NCBI RefSeq assembly: GCF_024704365.1
Contig: NZ_JAJDFY010000001.1
Span: 911,001 to 975,000, forward strand
Direction of reading: 5' to 3'
Origin: Thermomonas sp. S9
Lineage (GTDB): Bacteria; Pseudomonadota; Gammaproteobacteria; Xanthomonadales; Xanthomonadaceae
DNA: 64,000 nucleotides
In this document: positions 9,437 to 22,696 of the stretch, piece after piece
Position numbering within the stretch: position 1 is the first letter of the stretch
Layout: each line of letters starts with the position of its first letter
Program-made: the position numbers and the translations under genes
Notes under the pieces: generated by a model
What the model saw: the letters and a program-made list of their open reading frames with translations, nothing else
Database searches by the model: none
What the model was told of the DNA's origin: nothing

Positions 9437-11389
9437 TCAGTTGCCTGCGGGCGCGGCCCCGGGGCCGATGTACTTGCCGAGGAATGCCTCCATCCGCTTG
9501 TAGAGCTCGGCGCGGTTCTCCGGCTTGTAGAAGCCATGGCCTTCGCCCTCTGCGATGAATGCTTCGACGCTTTTTCCCTGTGCTTTCAGAGCGGCTTCCA
9601 TCGCCTTGTATTGGCTGAAGTCGGCTGTTTTATCATCACGCCCATGGATCAGCATCACCGGAACACCAATCGCATCGGCGTGGCGGGCAGGCGAAATCTT
9701 GGCTAACGCATCGGAGTCGGTGCCCAGTGTTCTGTCGAAGAACCTTCGCGAACGCTTCGATATCCCGTAATTTTTGTCAGTTTTGAGCATCAGCGGGAGG
9801 TCGTAGACACCGACGTAACCGATCGCGCAGCGATACATGCCAGGGTTGAGGATCGGCTGGATCAGCGCGGTATAGCCCCCGAAGCTTGCCCCAGAGGTGC
9901 AAATTCGCTTGGGGTCCGCCAATTTGTTGGCGATAGCCCAATGAACTCCATCGGCGATGTCATTTTGTATGGTGGTGCCCCACCCCTGCCAGCCGCTTCT
10001 CTGGAATGCCTCGCCGCGTCCGCCTGACCCCCGATAATTGATCTGCAATACGGCATAGCCGCGACTGGCAAGGAACTGAACCTGCTCATCGAAGCCCCAG
10101 GTGTCATAGATGCCGAATGGCCCTCCATGTGCCATTACGATCATGGGCTTCGGCCCGCTGCCCTTGGCAGTGAAGAAGCCAAACAGTTTCTGCCCATCGC
10201 GGCTGGCGAACTCGATCGGGCGGGTCTGGGCCAACTCCTCTGCTTTCAGCCCCGGCAAGTAATCGATGATTTTCTGGGCTTTGCGCGCAGTGCGGTCATA
10301 AACGTAATAACTACCAGGGTCGCGGTCGGACCAGACGCTGAACAGGACCTTGTTGCCATCCCGACTGAAGCCCCTGAACGACACCATTTCGCCGGGGAAG
10401 GCGGCCATCAGTCCGGAGTGGAGTTTGGTCCACTCCGAATTCGGCTCCAGATACTGTAAAGCGGGTTTTGCGGCATCGTAGGTCACGGCAAACGGGATGC
10501 CGTCTAGGCCAGAATAGAGAAACGCACTGACCGCAACATCCGGATCACCGGCCAGCTTCATGCGAGTGCCGGCCTTGAGGTCTATTTTGTAAGCCTGAGC
10601 AGGCTCAAGGGCATCCGTCACAAGCGCATAGACAGTGTTGTTGTCTGGCGCAAAGCGCACCGAATAGATCAGTCGGCCTGCTATGGATTTTGGCAGCGGC
10701 TGCCAGGGATCGCCTTTGTTTTTGCGGTATGCAAGCACGGGCTCGTCATTTTCGTCCCAAGTGGTCCGAAAGCGCGGTTCTCCGCCCTGGTCGAACTGGT
10801 ATGAGGCCAGGCGGTCGCCGCGCTCGATTTCCTTGCGCTCGCCGGTGCGGGTATTGACCTTGAAGATTACGGTATCCGGCTCTTCACCACAGTCCCAGCA
10901 GGTGAAGTCGACGAGCGCCATCCCGGGCTCGTTATGCAATACTTTCGCGATTACCGATATGCCGCGATCTTTGCGCTTGCCGCGCTTGGTTTCAGTGTCG
11001 GGAACGAATCCGAACAGGATATCCTGATTCTTTGCCTTGATGTTGGTGCTGTAAAGCTCGCCCAGGGATACCGGTCTGGCCTTCAATGGTTCCAGCGATG
11101 CGCGTGATACGACCAACTGGTCATCCGCTGTCCAGTGGATGTTGGAAACATGTTGCTGGCTTCCGAAGCGCATGACTTGGGACTTGCCAGTTGCCAGATT
11201 TGTCACTTCGAGTGACGTCTCCATGCCATCTTTCGACGGGACTGCAAGCGCGATGTATTCGCCGGACGGCGACAATTCGACCTCCCAGGCCTCTGGGCGC
11301 TTGGTGAACTGTTCTGCTGGAATCGTTTGCGCATGCGCAGCCGGCAGCAATGCCAGTGATGCTGTCAATGCAAAAAAGAAATGTCGCAT
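9437..11389 (-). CDS. Secreted S9 family prolyl-oligopeptidase-type peptidase
   Basis: 650 residues. The signal peptide is RHFFFALTASLALLPAAHAQ. An N-terminal beta-propeller region (about 30-390) precedes a C-terminal alpha/beta-hydrolase peptidase domain. The catalytic serine is in GASFGGYTA (about S502), followed by the aspartate region HGRDD and the histidine in GEGHGF. S9C enzymes cut short peptides, often releasing N-terminal di- or tripeptides. TACGGGGAGAAC before the ATG gives a good ribosome site. Base composition is odd: the gene is visibly richer in A/T and uses codons such as AAA, TTT and TCA that neighbours avoid, which suggests recent transfer. A copy of the parE 3' end lies just upstream. 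Confidence 0.9.
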   Translation of the reverse strand: MRHFFFALTASLALLPAAHAQTIPAEQFTKRPEAWEVELSPSGEYIALAVPSKDGMETSLEVTNLATGKSQVMRFGSQQHVSNIHWTADDQLVVSRASLEPLKARPVSLGELYSTNIKAKNQDILFGFVPDTETKRGKRKDRGISVIAKVLHNEPGMALVDFTCWDCGEEPDTVIFKVNTRTGERKEIERGDRLASYQFDQGGEPRFRTTWDENDEPVLAYRKNKGDPWQPLPKSIAGRLIYSVRFAPDNNTVYALVTDALEPAQAYKIDLKAGTRMKLAGDPDVAVSAFLYSGLDGIPFAVTYDAAKPALQYLEPNSEWTKLHSGLMAAFPGEMVSFRGFSRDGNKVLFSVWSDRDPGSYYVYDRTARKAQKIIDYLPGLKAEELAQTRPIEFASRDGQKLFGFFTAKGSGPKPMIVMAHGGPFGIYDTWGFDEQVQFLASRGYAVLQINYRGSGGRGEAFQRSGWQGWGTTIQNDIADGVHWAIANKLADPKRICTSGASFGGYTALIQPILNPGMYRCAIGYVGVYDLPLMLKTDKNYGISKRSRRFFDRTLGTDSDALAKISPARHADAIGVPVMLIHGRDDKTADFSQYKAMEAALKAQGKSVEAFIAEGEGHGFYKPENRAELYKRMEAFLGKYIGPGAAPAGN

Positions 11390-11484
11390 GTTCTCCCCGT
11401 AGCGTAGCTTACAACCCGGCATAGGATACCCACAAAACTCACGCTTTGGACTCCCTTTCGCTGGATTGATGGGTTGCTCACGCC

Positions 11485-11518
11485 TCAAGCGTCGCCAGGT
11501 CGCCCTTCTGCTCCAGCC
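11485..11518. repeat. 34-bp direct repeat, copy A (duplicate of parE 3' end)
   Basis: Identical over 34 bases to 11599-11632, which encodes the last codons of parE. On the minus strand copy A still reads as a parE-like tail LEQKGDLATLEA followed by a stop, so it looks like an alternative 3' end of that gene. The copies are 114 bases apart. Confidence 0.9.
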
Positions 11519-11520
11519 GC

Positions 11521-11542
11521 GCCGCGGGGGATCGTCCGCGGC
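11521..11542. repeat. Inverted repeat between the parE tail copies
   Basis: A perfect 7-bp stem (GCCGCGG at 11521-11527 with CCGCGGC at 11536-11542) around an 8-base loop. It is one of two hairpins filling the interval between the two parE-tail repeats and has no T tract. Confidence 0.6.
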
Positions 11543-11553
11543 AATGAAGGTGG

Positions 11554-11569
11554 GGCCGTCGCAACGGCC
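11554..11569. repeat. Second inverted repeat, possibly the original parE terminator
   Basis: A 6-bp perfect stem (GGCCGT at 11554-11559 with ACGGCC at 11564-11569) and a CGCA loop. It lies 22 bases beyond the parE stop, where a terminator would be expected, but no T run follows on the minus strand. Confidence 0.5.
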
Positions 11570-11591
11570 GGGGGGCGATGGCGCGCCGGGT

Positions 11592-13481
11592 TCAGACGTC
11601 AAGCGTCGCCAGGTCGCCCTTCTGCTCCAGCCAGCTCTTGCGATCCGCAGCGCGCTTCTTGGCCAGCAGCATGTCCATCAGGCCGGCGGTGGCGGCGTCG
11701 TCGTCCACGGTCAGCTGGACCAGGCGGCGGGTGTCCACGTGCATGGTGGATTCGCGCAGCTGCTGCGGGTTCATCTCGCCCAGGCCCTTGAAGCGGGTGA
11801 CGTTGACCGGGCCCTTGAGCTTCTCGCGCTGGATCTTCTCCAGCAGCAGGCGCTTTTCCTCTTCATCGAGCGCGTAGAACACCTGCTTGCCCACGTCCAC
11901 CCGGAACAGCGGCGGCATCGCCACGAACACGTGGCCGGTGCGCACCAGTGCGGGGAAGTGCCTGAGGAACAGCGCGCTGAGCAGGGTGGCGATGTGCAGG
12001 CCGTCGCTGTCGGCATCGGCCAGGATGATGATCTTGCCGTAGCGCAGCCCCTCGATGTCGTCTTTGCCGGGGTCGCAGCCGATCGCCACCGCCAGGTCGT
12101 GCACCTCCTGCGAGGCCAGCACCTGCCCGGATGCCACCTCCCAGGTGTTCAGGATCTTGCCGCGCAGCGGCAGGATCGCCTGGAACTCTTTGTCACGTGC
12201 CTGCTTGGCGCTGCCGCCGGCGGAGTCGCCCTCGACCAGGAACAGCTCGGTGCGCGACAGGTCCTGGCTGATGCAGTCGGCCAGCTTGCCCGGCAACGCC
12301 GGGCCCTGGGTCACTTTCTTGCGGACGATCTGCTTCTCGGTCTTGAGCCGCGCCGAGGCGCGCTCGATGGCAAGCTGGGCGATCTTCTCGCCGAGCTCGA
12401 CGTGCTGGTTCAGCCACAGCGAGAACGCGTCGTGGGCGGTGCCTTCCACGAACCCGGCGGCCTGCCGCGAGGACAGGCGTTCCTTGGTCTGACCAGAGAA
12501 CTGCGGGTCGGTCATCTTCAGCGACAGCACGAAAGCGATGCGATCCCACACGTCCTCGGGCGCCAGCTTGACGCCGCGCGGCAGCAGGTTGCGGAAGTCG
12601 CAGAACTCGCGCAGTGCCTCGGTGAAGCCGGTGCGCAGCCCGTTCACGTGGGTGCCGTGCTGGGCGGTGGGGATCAGGTTGACGTAGCTTTCCTGCACCA
12701 GCTCGCCCTCGGGCACCCAGGCCACCGCCCAGTCCGCGCCCTCGGTGTCCTTCTTCAGCGACCCGACGAACAGCTCCGGCGGCAGCAGCTCGCGGCCGTC
12801 GAGCTCGTCCTTCAGGTAGTCGCGCAGGCCATCCTCGTACTGCCACTGCACGCGCTCGCCGCTGGCTTCGTCGAACAACGCGACGGCCAGCCCCGGGCAC
12901 AGCACGGCCTTGGCGCGCAGCAGGTGCTTGAGCGCGCGCAGGTTGAACTTCGGCGTGTCGAAGTACTTGGGGTCGGGCCAGAAGCGCACGCGGGTGCCGG
13001 TGTTCTTCCTGCCCACCGCGCCCACCACCTGCAGCGGCGAAGCGCGGTCGCCGTCGGCGAAGGCCATGTGGTATTCGCTGCCGTCGCGCTTGATGAACAC
13101 ATCGACCTTCTTCGACAGCGCGTTGACCACGCTCACGCCGACGCCGTGCAGGCCGCCGCTGAAGGTGTAGTTCTTGTTGCTGAACTTGCCGCCCGCGTGC
13201 AGGCGGGTGAGGATCAGCTCGACCCCGGGGATCTTCTCCTCCGGATGGATGTCCACCGGCATGCCGCGGCCGTCGTCGGCTACCTCGCAGCTGCCGTCGG
13301 CGTGCAGGGTCACCTCGATGCCCTTCGCGTGCCCGGCCAGCGCCTCGTCCACCGCGTTGTCGATCACCTCCTGCGCCAGGTGGTTGGGGCGGCTGGTGTC
13401 GGTGTACATGCCGGGCCGGCGCTTGACCGGGTCCAGACCGGAAAGAACTTCGATGTCGGCGGCGTTGTAGCGGGTGTTCAT
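11592..13481 (-). CDS. parE: DNA topoisomerase IV subunit B
   Basis: 629 residues, full length. ParE is the ATPase subunit of topoisomerase IV, which unlinks daughter chromosomes together with ParC. Visible signatures are the GHKL ATPase (RPGMYTD, VIDNAVDEALAG, DDGRGMPVDIHPE, GGLHGVGVSVVNAL) and the TOPRIM region (ELFLVEGDSAGGSAKQ, LADADSDGLHI). The length and the short C-terminus fit ParE rather than GyrB. The last 34 coding bases recur once just downstream (11485-11518). parC is not in the window. Confidence 0.96.
   Translation of the reverse strand: MNTRYNAADIEVLSGLDPVKRRPGMYTDTSRPNHLAQEVIDNAVDEALAGHAKGIEVTLHADGSCEVADDGRGMPVDIHPEEKIPGVELILTRLHAGGKFSNKNYTFSGGLHGVGVSVVNALSKKVDVFIKRDGSEYHMAFADGDRASPLQVVGAVGRKNTGTRVRFWPDPKYFDTPKFNLRALKHLLRAKAVLCPGLAVALFDEASGERVQWQYEDGLRDYLKDELDGRELLPPELFVGSLKKDTEGADWAVAWVPEGELVQESYVNLIPTAQHGTHVNGLRTGFTEALREFCDFRNLLPRGVKLAPEDVWDRIAFVLSLKMTDPQFSGQTKERLSSRQAAGFVEGTAHDAFSLWLNQHVELGEKIAQLAIERASARLKTEKQIVRKKVTQGPALPGKLADCISQDLSRTELFLVEGDSAGGSAKQARDKEFQAILPLRGKILNTWEVASGQVLASQEVHDLAVAIGCDPGKDDIEGLRYGKIIILADADSDGLHIATLLSALFLRHFPALVRTGHVFVAMPPLFRVDVGKQVFYALDEEEKRLLLEKIQREKLKGPVNVTRFKGLGEMNPQQLRESTMHVDTRRLVQLTVDDDAATAGLMDMLLAKKRAADRKSWLEQKGDLATLDV
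11599..11632. repeat. 34-bp direct repeat, copy B (within parE 3' end)
   Basis: This is the coding copy in the parE tail, ending two codons before the stop. It matches 11485-11518 exactly; similarity ends abruptly on both sides. Confidence 0.9.
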
Positions 13482-13572
13482 GCGTGCGGACTGCGTGGGG
13501 ACGCGGCAGGATGGGCGCGCGCGCGGTCGTGGTCAAGCGCGGGCGCGGCCGCTGCCGGCAGGGGCCATGGCC

Positions 13573-13578
13573 TACAAT
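13573..13578 (+). promoter_or_regulatory. Possible -10 element of glk
   Basis: TACAAT, about 95 bases before the glk start in the 192-base gap shared with the divergent parE. No good -35 hexamer is seen at 16-18 bases. Confidence 0.3.
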
Positions 13579-13673
13579 CCTGGCGGCGCTGGCGCATCCA
13601 GGTCGGCATCGGCAATCGGTTGGCATTCGGCGGTATTCGGCGGCGGCGCGGGGAGGTTCGATTGGGGGAGGCA

Positions 13674-14669
13674 ATGGGCAGTGGCGCGACGGCGCCCGGG
13701 ATGCGGCTGGTAGCGGCCGACGTCGGCGGCACCTATGCGCGGCTGGGCCTGGTGGATCTTGCGGACGATGGGTTCCGCGTCGGCTTCCACCGCCGCTACG
13801 CATGCGCGGCCTTCGCCAGCCTGGCGGCGGTGCTGCGCCAGTTTCGCCACGAGGCCGAGGCGGCGGGCGAGCGTGACATCCCGAAGGTCTGCGTGGTGGC
13901 CATTGCCGGCGTATTGCAGGGCGATGCCCTGCTCAACGGCAATCTGGCCTGGCCGGTATCGCTGGCGGCGACCCGGCGCGATGCCGGCATCGCGCAACTG
14001 CATCTGGTCAACGATTTCGAGGCGCTGGCGTGGGCGCTGCCGCGCATTCCGCGGGCGCAGTTCCTGCCACTGGGGGAGCCGGACGGCCTGCCGCGGCCGG
14101 TCCTGCTGCTGGGCCCGGGCACCGGGTTGGGCGCCGCGCTGCTGGTGGAGCACGCGGGGCGGCTGGTCGTGCAGCCCAGCGAGGCGGGGCAGGCCGCGCT
14201 GGCGGCAGGCACGCCGCTGGAGCTTGAGGTTGTACGTCTGCTGCAGGCGCGCTTCGGCCACGTGGCCAGCGAGCGGGTGTTCTCCGGGCCCGGACTGGTG
14301 ACGCTGTACCAGGCGCTGTGCGCGCTGCGCAACCTGCCGCCGCGCTGGCAGGCGCCGGCCGAGGTGGTGGCGGCAGCGGACGGCGGACAGGACCCGCTCG
14401 CCGCCGAGGCAGTGAGCCTGCTGTGCGGCTGGCTGGGCAGCTTCGCCGGCGACCTGGCGCTGGTCTTCCGCGCGCGCTCGGTGTGCCTGGCCGGCGGCCT
14501 CACCGGGCATTTGCTGCAACACCTGCGCGATGGCGCGTTCATGCGGCGCTTCCTCGACAAGGGCGTGCTGTCCGACACCCTGCGCCAGGTCCCTGTGCAC
14601 GCGTTGGAGCACGGCGACCTCGGCCTGGTCGGGGCCGCAGCCTGGCTCGCGGCGCAGCCGCGCACCTGA
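13674..14669 (+). CDS. glk: Glucokinase
   Basis: 331 residues. A bacterial glucokinase of the Glk (non-ROK) family: the phosphate-binding N-terminus VAADVGGTYARLGLVD, the sugar-site segment HLVNDFEALAWALP, the adenosine motif LLGPGTGLGAALL and PSEAGQAALA are all in place. It phosphorylates glucose to glucose-6-phosphate in the cytoplasm. The start at 13674 has the strong ribosome site GGGGGAGG four bases upstream; an ATG at 13701 is less likely. It is divergent from parE and precedes pyrG by 150 bases. Confidence 0.93.
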   Translation: MGSGATAPGMRLVAADVGGTYARLGLVDLADDGFRVGFHRRYACAAFASLAAVLRQFRHEAEAAGERDIPKVCVVAIAGVLQGDALLNGNLAWPVSLAATRRDAGIAQLHLVNDFEALAWALPRIPRAQFLPLGEPDGLPRPVLLLGPGTGLGAALLVEHAGRLVVQPSEAGQAALAAGTPLELEVVRLLQARFGHVASERVFSGPGLVTLYQALCALRNLPPRWQAPAEVVAAADGGQDPLAAEAVSLLCGWLGSFAGDLALVFRARSVCLAGGLTGHLLQHLRDGAFMRRFLDKGVLSDTLRQVPVHALEHGDLGLVGAAAWLAAQPRT

Positions 14670-14786
14670 GGCGGGCGGTGTCTGCCCCGTCGGCGGAGCC
14701 GCTGGCAGCCCGCTTTGTGTATCCGGATCAATGGCTTAAGCCTGCGCGGCGTGGCGGGCGCCGTGCACGCGCCCGGGGCTTGCCGC

Positions 14787-18645
<3,859 letters not shown>

Positions 18646-18671
18646 AGGCGGCCGGGGCGGCGGTGAAATCC

Positions 18672-18998
18672 ATGCGCTGGCTGCTGTTGGGTCTGCTGCT
18701 GTTGCTGGCGGCGCTGCAGTACAAGCTGTGGTATGGCAGTGGCGGCCAGCGCGACGTAGCCGCGCTCAAGGCGCAGGTCGCCGCGCAGGCGGCCGAGAAT
18801 GCGCGCCTGCAGGCGCGCAATGATGCGCTGGCGGCGGAGGTGGCCGACCTCAAGGGCGGCGGCGAGGCGGTGGAGGAGCGCGCGCGCGTCGAGCTGGGCA
18901 TGGTCAAGCCCGGCGAGACGTTCTACCGGGTGATCGACCGCCCGGCGTCGGCCGCGCCGGCGCAGCCGCCTGCGCATGAAGAAGAGCCTTCGCAATGA
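18672..18998 (+). CDS. ftsB: Cell division protein FtsB
   Basis: 108 residues. A single N-terminal transmembrane helix ([22 protein letters not shown]) is followed by a coiled coil (about residues 28-65) with regular Leu/Ala heptads and the conserved [21 protein letters not shown] segment. FtsB joins FtsL and FtsQ in the divisome. An in-frame GTG at 18663 would add three residues. The stop overlaps the ispD start by four bases (ATGA), the usual arrangement. Confidence 0.92.
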   Translation: MRWLLLGLLLLLAALQYKLWYGSGGQRDVAALKAQVAAQAAENARLQARNDALAAEVADLKGGGEAVEERARVELGMVKPGETFYRVIDRPASAAPAQPPAHEEEPSQ

Positions 18999-19678
18999 GC
19001 TGGGCGCTGATCCCGGCCGCCGGACGCGGCCTGCGCTTCGGTGGTGCGCGTCCCAAGCAGTACCTCGAGGTCGCCGGCAAGCCGCTGCTCGCGCACGCAA
19101 TGGATGCGCTACTGGCGCATCCGCAGGTGGAGGGTGCGGTGATCGCGTTGGCGGCGGATGATCCCTACTGGCCTGGCTGGACCACGCGCCGGGGCAAGCC
19201 GGTGATCACCTGCACCGGCGGCGGCGAGCGCGCCGATTCGGTGCTGGCCGCGCTTGAGGCACTGCCTGCGAGCGTCGCCGACGATGCGCTGCTGCTGGTG
19301 CACGATGCCGCGCGTCCCAACCTGCACGCGGATGACATCGGCAGGCTGATCGCGGCCGCCGAGGCCTGCGCGGAGGGTGCCATCCTCGCCGCGCCGGTGC
19401 GCGACACCCTCAAGCGCGCGGACGGCGATGGCCGGATCGCGGCCACCGAGCCGCGCGAGCGCTTGTGGCGCGCGCTGACCCCGCAGGCGTTCCGCCGCGA
19501 CCTGCTCCGGCGTGCGCTGCTGGCGGCGCGCGCGGACGGCGTGGTGGCCACCGACGAGGCGATGGCGGTCGAACGCCTGGGCCTGCGCCCGCGGCTGGTG
19601 GAAGGTCGCGAGGACAACCTGAAAGTGACCACTCCGGCGGATCTCGCGCTGGCGGCCTTCCTGCTGGAGAACCGCTGA
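18995..19678 (+). CDS. ispD: 2-C-methyl-D-erythritol 4-phosphate cytidylyltransferase
   Basis: 227 residues. Third step of the MEP isoprenoid pathway, joining CTP and methylerythritol phosphate. Visible motifs are the CTP loop [31 protein letters not shown], and the C-terminal [14 protein letters not shown]. The start overlaps the ftsB stop and the stop overlaps the ispF start by one base, so ftsB-ispD-ispF is a tightly packed unit. Confidence 0.95.
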   Translation: MSWALIPAAGRGLRFGGARPKQYLEVAGKPLLAHAMDALLAHPQVEGAVIALAADDPYWPGWTTRRGKPVITCTGGGERADSVLAALEALPASVADDALLLVHDAARPNLHADDIGRLIAAAEACAEGAILAAPVRDTLKRADGDGRIAATEPRERLWRALTPQAFRRDLLRRALLAARADGVVATDEAMAVERLGLRPRLVEGREDNLKVTTPADLALAAFLLENR

Positions 19679-20158
19679 TGACCGACATCCGCATCGGCCA
19701 GGGCTTCGACGTGCATGCCTTCGGCGAGGGCGACCACGTGATGCTGGGCGGCGTGCGCATCCCGCACGAGCGCGGCGTACTCGCGCATTCCGATGGTGAT
19801 GTCGCGCTGCACGCCCTGTGCGACGCCATGCTCGGCGCGCTGGCGCTGGGCGACATCGGCCGCCATTTCCCGCCGTCGGACGCGCGCTGGAAGGGCGCCG
19901 ACAGCCGCGCCTTCCTCCGCCACTGCGATGCGCTGCTGCGCGCGCGGCTGGCGGGTCGGCAACTGCGACCTCACCGTGGTCTGCGAGGCGCCCAGGGTCG
20001 GCCCGCATGCGCAGGCGATGCGCGAGGTGATCGCGACCGACCTCGGCATCGGCATCGAGGCGGTCAGCGTGAAGGCCACCACCAGCGAAAAGCTCGGTTT
20101 CACCGGTCGCGGCGAAGGCATCGCCGCGCAGGCGGTCTGCCTGCTGGTGCGCGCGTGA
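19678..20158 (+). CDS. ispF: 2-C-methyl-D-erythritol 2,4-cyclodiphosphate synthase, frameshifted in this sequence
   Basis: The first part reads [20 protein letters not shown] and [18 protein letters not shown], with the zinc ligands Asp-x-His. The rest, [20 protein letters not shown] and [20 protein letters not shown], continues in another frame. The break lies in an alternating CG tract at 19939-19946. Restoring one CG pair gives a normal protein of about 160 residues ([12 protein letters not shown]). IspF makes the cyclic diphosphate of the MEP pathway and is indispensable where no other isoprenoid route exists, so a sequence error is the likeliest cause. The stop overlaps the truD start. 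Confidence 0.88.
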
Positions 20159-21225
20159 GCGATGCCGGACTGCCGGAGGAGGCTCCGCGCGATCCGCTGC
20201 CGCGCGCGCATGGCGCGCCGGTGCTCGCCGCGCGCATGCGCAGCACGGCCGCGGACTTCTTCGTGGAGGAACTGCCCGGGTTCGCGCCCAGCGGAGCCGG
20301 CGAGCACCTGCTGCTGACGGTCGAGAAGCGCGGCATGAACACCGCGTTCGCCGCACGCCGGATCGCGCAGTGGGCGGGCGTGGCGGAGTCGGCGGTGGGC
20401 TACGCCGGGATGAAGGATCGCCACGCCGTCACCCGCCAGCGCTTCAGCGTGTGGCTGCCGAAGAAGCAGGCGCCGGACCTGGCCGCGCTCGAGGCCGACG
20501 ACCTGCGCGTGCTGGAGCATGCCTGGCACGCGCGCAAGCTGCCGCGCGGCGCGCTGGCCGGCAACCGCTTCGTGCTGGTCTTGCGCCAGGTCACAGGTGA
20601 GCGCGCGGCGATCGAGGCACGGTTGCAGGCGCTGGCCGAGCGCGGGCTGCCCAACTACGTCGGCGAGCAGCGCTTCGGGCGCGGCGGCGGCAACGTGGCG
20701 CAGGCAGTGGCGATGTTCGCCGGGCGCCGGGTCAGGCGCGAGGAGCGCGCGCTGCTGCTGTCGGCGGCGCGTTCGGAACTGTTCAACCGGGTGCTGGCGG
20801 TGCGGGTCGCGCAGGACTGCTGGGATCGCCCGCTGGAGGGCGAGATGTGGCTGCTGGACGGCCGTCGCAGCGTGTTCGGGCCGGAGCCGTTCACGCCCGG
20901 GCTGCAGGCGCGGCTGGACGCGTTTGACATCCATCCCAGCGGCCCGCTGTGGGGTGCGGGCGAACTGCGCAGCGCGGGTGCTGCCCGCGAACTGGAGCTG
21001 GCCGCGCTGGAAGGCGATACCGCCACCCGCCTGCGGCGCGGGCTGGAAGAGGCGGGCCTGGCGCAGGAGCGCCGCGCCCTGCGCCTGCGCCTGCAGGACC
21101 TGGCCTGGGGCTGGCCGGCGGAGGATGTGCTGGAATTGCGCTTTGCGCTGCCGCCCGGCGGCTATGCGACGACCGTGTTGCGCGAGCTGGGCGCGGTCGT
21201 GGATGCGGCCGCGCCATCGCAATGA
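20155..21225 (+). CDS. truD: tRNA pseudouridine(13) synthase
   Basis: 356 residues with a GTG start overlapping the ispF stop (GTGA). The TruD family signature is clear: [20 protein letters not shown], the catalytic aspartate in [14 protein letters not shown] (D88), [14 protein letters not shown] and the TRUD insertion domain, with [13 protein letters not shown] at the end. It isomerises U13 of tRNA-Glu. The frame has no gaps even though ispF upstream is broken. Confidence 0.94.
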   Translation: MSDAGLPEEAPRDPLPRAHGAPVLAARMRSTAADFFVEELPGFAPSGAGEHLLLTVEKRGMNTAFAARRIAQWAGVAESAVGYAGMKDRHAVTRQRFSVWLPKKQAPDLAALEADDLRVLEHAWHARKLPRGALAGNRFVLVLRQVTGERAAIEARLQALAERGLPNYVGEQRFGRGGGNVAQAVAMFAGRRVRREERALLLSAARSELFNRVLAVRVAQDCWDRPLEGEMWLLDGRRSVFGPEPFTPGLQARLDAFDIHPSGPLWGAGELRSAGAARELELAALEGDTATRLRRGLEEAGLAQERRALRLRLQDLAWGWPAEDVLELRFALPPGGYATTVLRELGAVVDAAAPSQ

Positions 21226-21271
21226 GCGGGACGCCCCGCGCCTTCGTCGCGAGCGAGGGCGGGGGGCGGCT

Positions 21272-21835
21272 TCAGTGCTTTTCCAGCAGCACCAGCACCG
21301 CGCCGGTGCCGCCCTGCGCGGCCGGCGGGGAGTGGAAGGCGAGCACGTCGCCGCGCTGGCGCAACAGGCGGTCCACCAGGTTCTTCAGCACCGGCAGGCG
21401 TTCCTCCGAATTGCGGCCCTTGCCGTGCACGATCCGCACGCAGGCCACGCCGTGCGCGCGGCAGTCGCGCAGGAAGGCGCGCAGCAGGTCCTCCGCCGCG
21501 CGTGCGGGCAGGCCGTGCAGGTCCAGTTCCTCCTGCGCCGCATAGCCGCCGCGCGCCAGCGTCTTCAGCACCCGCGGCGGCACGTCCTCGCGCCGGTAGG
21601 CCAGCGGGTCGCCGGCCTCCAGCGCCGACACCAGCAGCTGGCGGAACTCCTGCCGCGCGGCGTCCTCGTCGCGGCGGGCCATGCGGGCCGCGGGTTTCGG
21701 CTTCGGCGGCGCGGGTGGCGGCGGCGCGGGCGGCAGCGGACGCACCCGGCCGGCGTCGGCGCCGATCGCGGCGCGGAACAGGCTGGCGTCGTCCTCGGCG
21801 GCAGCCGGATCGTCGGCGGGCGGGGCCTTGCGCAT
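21272..21835 (-). CDS. Smr-domain protein
   Basis: About 187 residues. A Pro/Ala-rich N-terminal region ([18 protein letters not shown]) precedes a C-terminal Smr domain, with the LDLHGL motif, the [11 protein letters not shown] loop and [19 protein letters not shown]. Smr domains, first seen at the end of MutS2, often nick DNA or RNA; stand-alone forms such as SmrA/SmrB can act as endonucleases. The gene lies on the opposite strand between truD and surE, interrupting that series. A start 11 codons upstream (21868) is possible. The target is unknown. Confidence 0.82.
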   Translation of the reverse strand: MRKAPPADDPAAAEDDASLFRAAIGADAGRVRPLPPAPPPPAPPKPKPAARMARRDEDAARQEFRQLLVSALEAGDPLAYRREDVPPRVLKTLARGGYAAQEELDLHGLPARAAEDLLRAFLRDCRAHGVACVRIVHGKGRNSEERLPVLKNLVDRLLRQRGDVLAFHSPPAAQGGTGAVLVLLEKH

Positions 21836-21907
21836 GCGCCACAGGGTACCGCGAAGCGCGCCGGGCATCCGGTATCATGCCCGCATGCACATCGTTCCAA
21901 TGCCGTG

Positions 21908-22696
21908 ATGCGGGTCCTGGTCAGCAACGACGACGGCGTCGATGCCCCCGGCATCCACGCCCTGGCCCGGGGACTGCGCGATGCCGGCCACGACGTGGTG
22001 ATGGTGGCGCCCGACCGCGACCGCAGCGGCGCCAGCAATTCGCTGACGCTGGACGCGCCGATCCGGGTGCTGCGCATGGACGATCGCACCTGGAAGGTGT
22101 ACGGCACGCCCACCGACTGCGTGCACGTGGCGGTCACCGGGATGCTGGAGGCGCTCGGCCTGGAACCCGACATCGTGGTGTCCGGCATCAACAACACCGC
22201 CAACCTGGGCGACGACGTGATCTATTCGGGCACGGTGGCGGCGGCGATGGAAGGCCGCTTCCTGGGTCTGCCCGCGGTGGCGGTGTCGCTGGTGACCGAG
22301 GACCATCGCGGTTTTCATTACGCCAGCGCCGCGCGCGCCGCGGTGGAGATCGTCGAGCGCCTGCGCCGCGATCCGCTGCCGGCCAGCACCATCCTCAACG
22401 TCAACGTGCCCGACCTGCCGTGGGAGCGCATCCGCGGCTTCGAGACCAGCCGCCTGGGCCATCGCCACCGCGCCGAGCCGTGCACGCCGCAGCAGGACCC
22501 GCGCGGCCGCCAGTGGTGGTGGATCGGCGCCGCCGGCGACGAGCAGGACGCCGGCCCCGGCACCGACTTCCATGCGGTGCGCAGCGGCCATATCGCGATC
22601 ACTCCGATCCACGTGGACCTCACCCGCTACCAGGCGCTGGAGCAGGTAGCCGGCTGGGTGGATGGGCTGGCCGCGGCGCTGGAGGCGCGGCCGTGA
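21908..22696 (+). CDS. surE: 5'/3'-nucleotidase SurE
   Basis: 262 residues. A divalent-metal phosphatase acting on nucleoside monophosphates and short polyphosphates. Metal and phosphate ligands are visible: [13 protein letters not shown] (D8, D9), [14 protein letters not shown], and [24 protein letters not shown]. Its stop overlaps the GTG start of pcm by four bases, preserving the widespread surE-pcm pair linked to stationary-phase survival. Confidence 0.95.
   Translation: MRVLVSNDDGVDAPGIHALARGLRDAGHDVVMVAPDRDRSGASNSLTLDAPIRVLRMDDRTWKVYGTPTDCVHVAVTGMLEALGLEPDIVVSGINNTANLGDDVIYSGTVAAAMEGRFLGLPAVAVSLVTEDHRGFHYASAARAAVEIVERLRRDPLPASTILNVNVPDLPWERIRGFETSRLGHRHRAEPCTPQQDPRGRQWWWIGAAGDEQDAGPGTDFHAVRSGHIAITPIHVDLTRYQALEQVAGWVDGLAAALEARP

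Noticed and set aside
11466..13600. A very long plus-strand open frame antisense to parE, continuing into glk
   Set aside because: Its sequence is a Gln/His/Val/Arg-rich GC shadow with no domain; only the part from 13674 is a real gene (glk).
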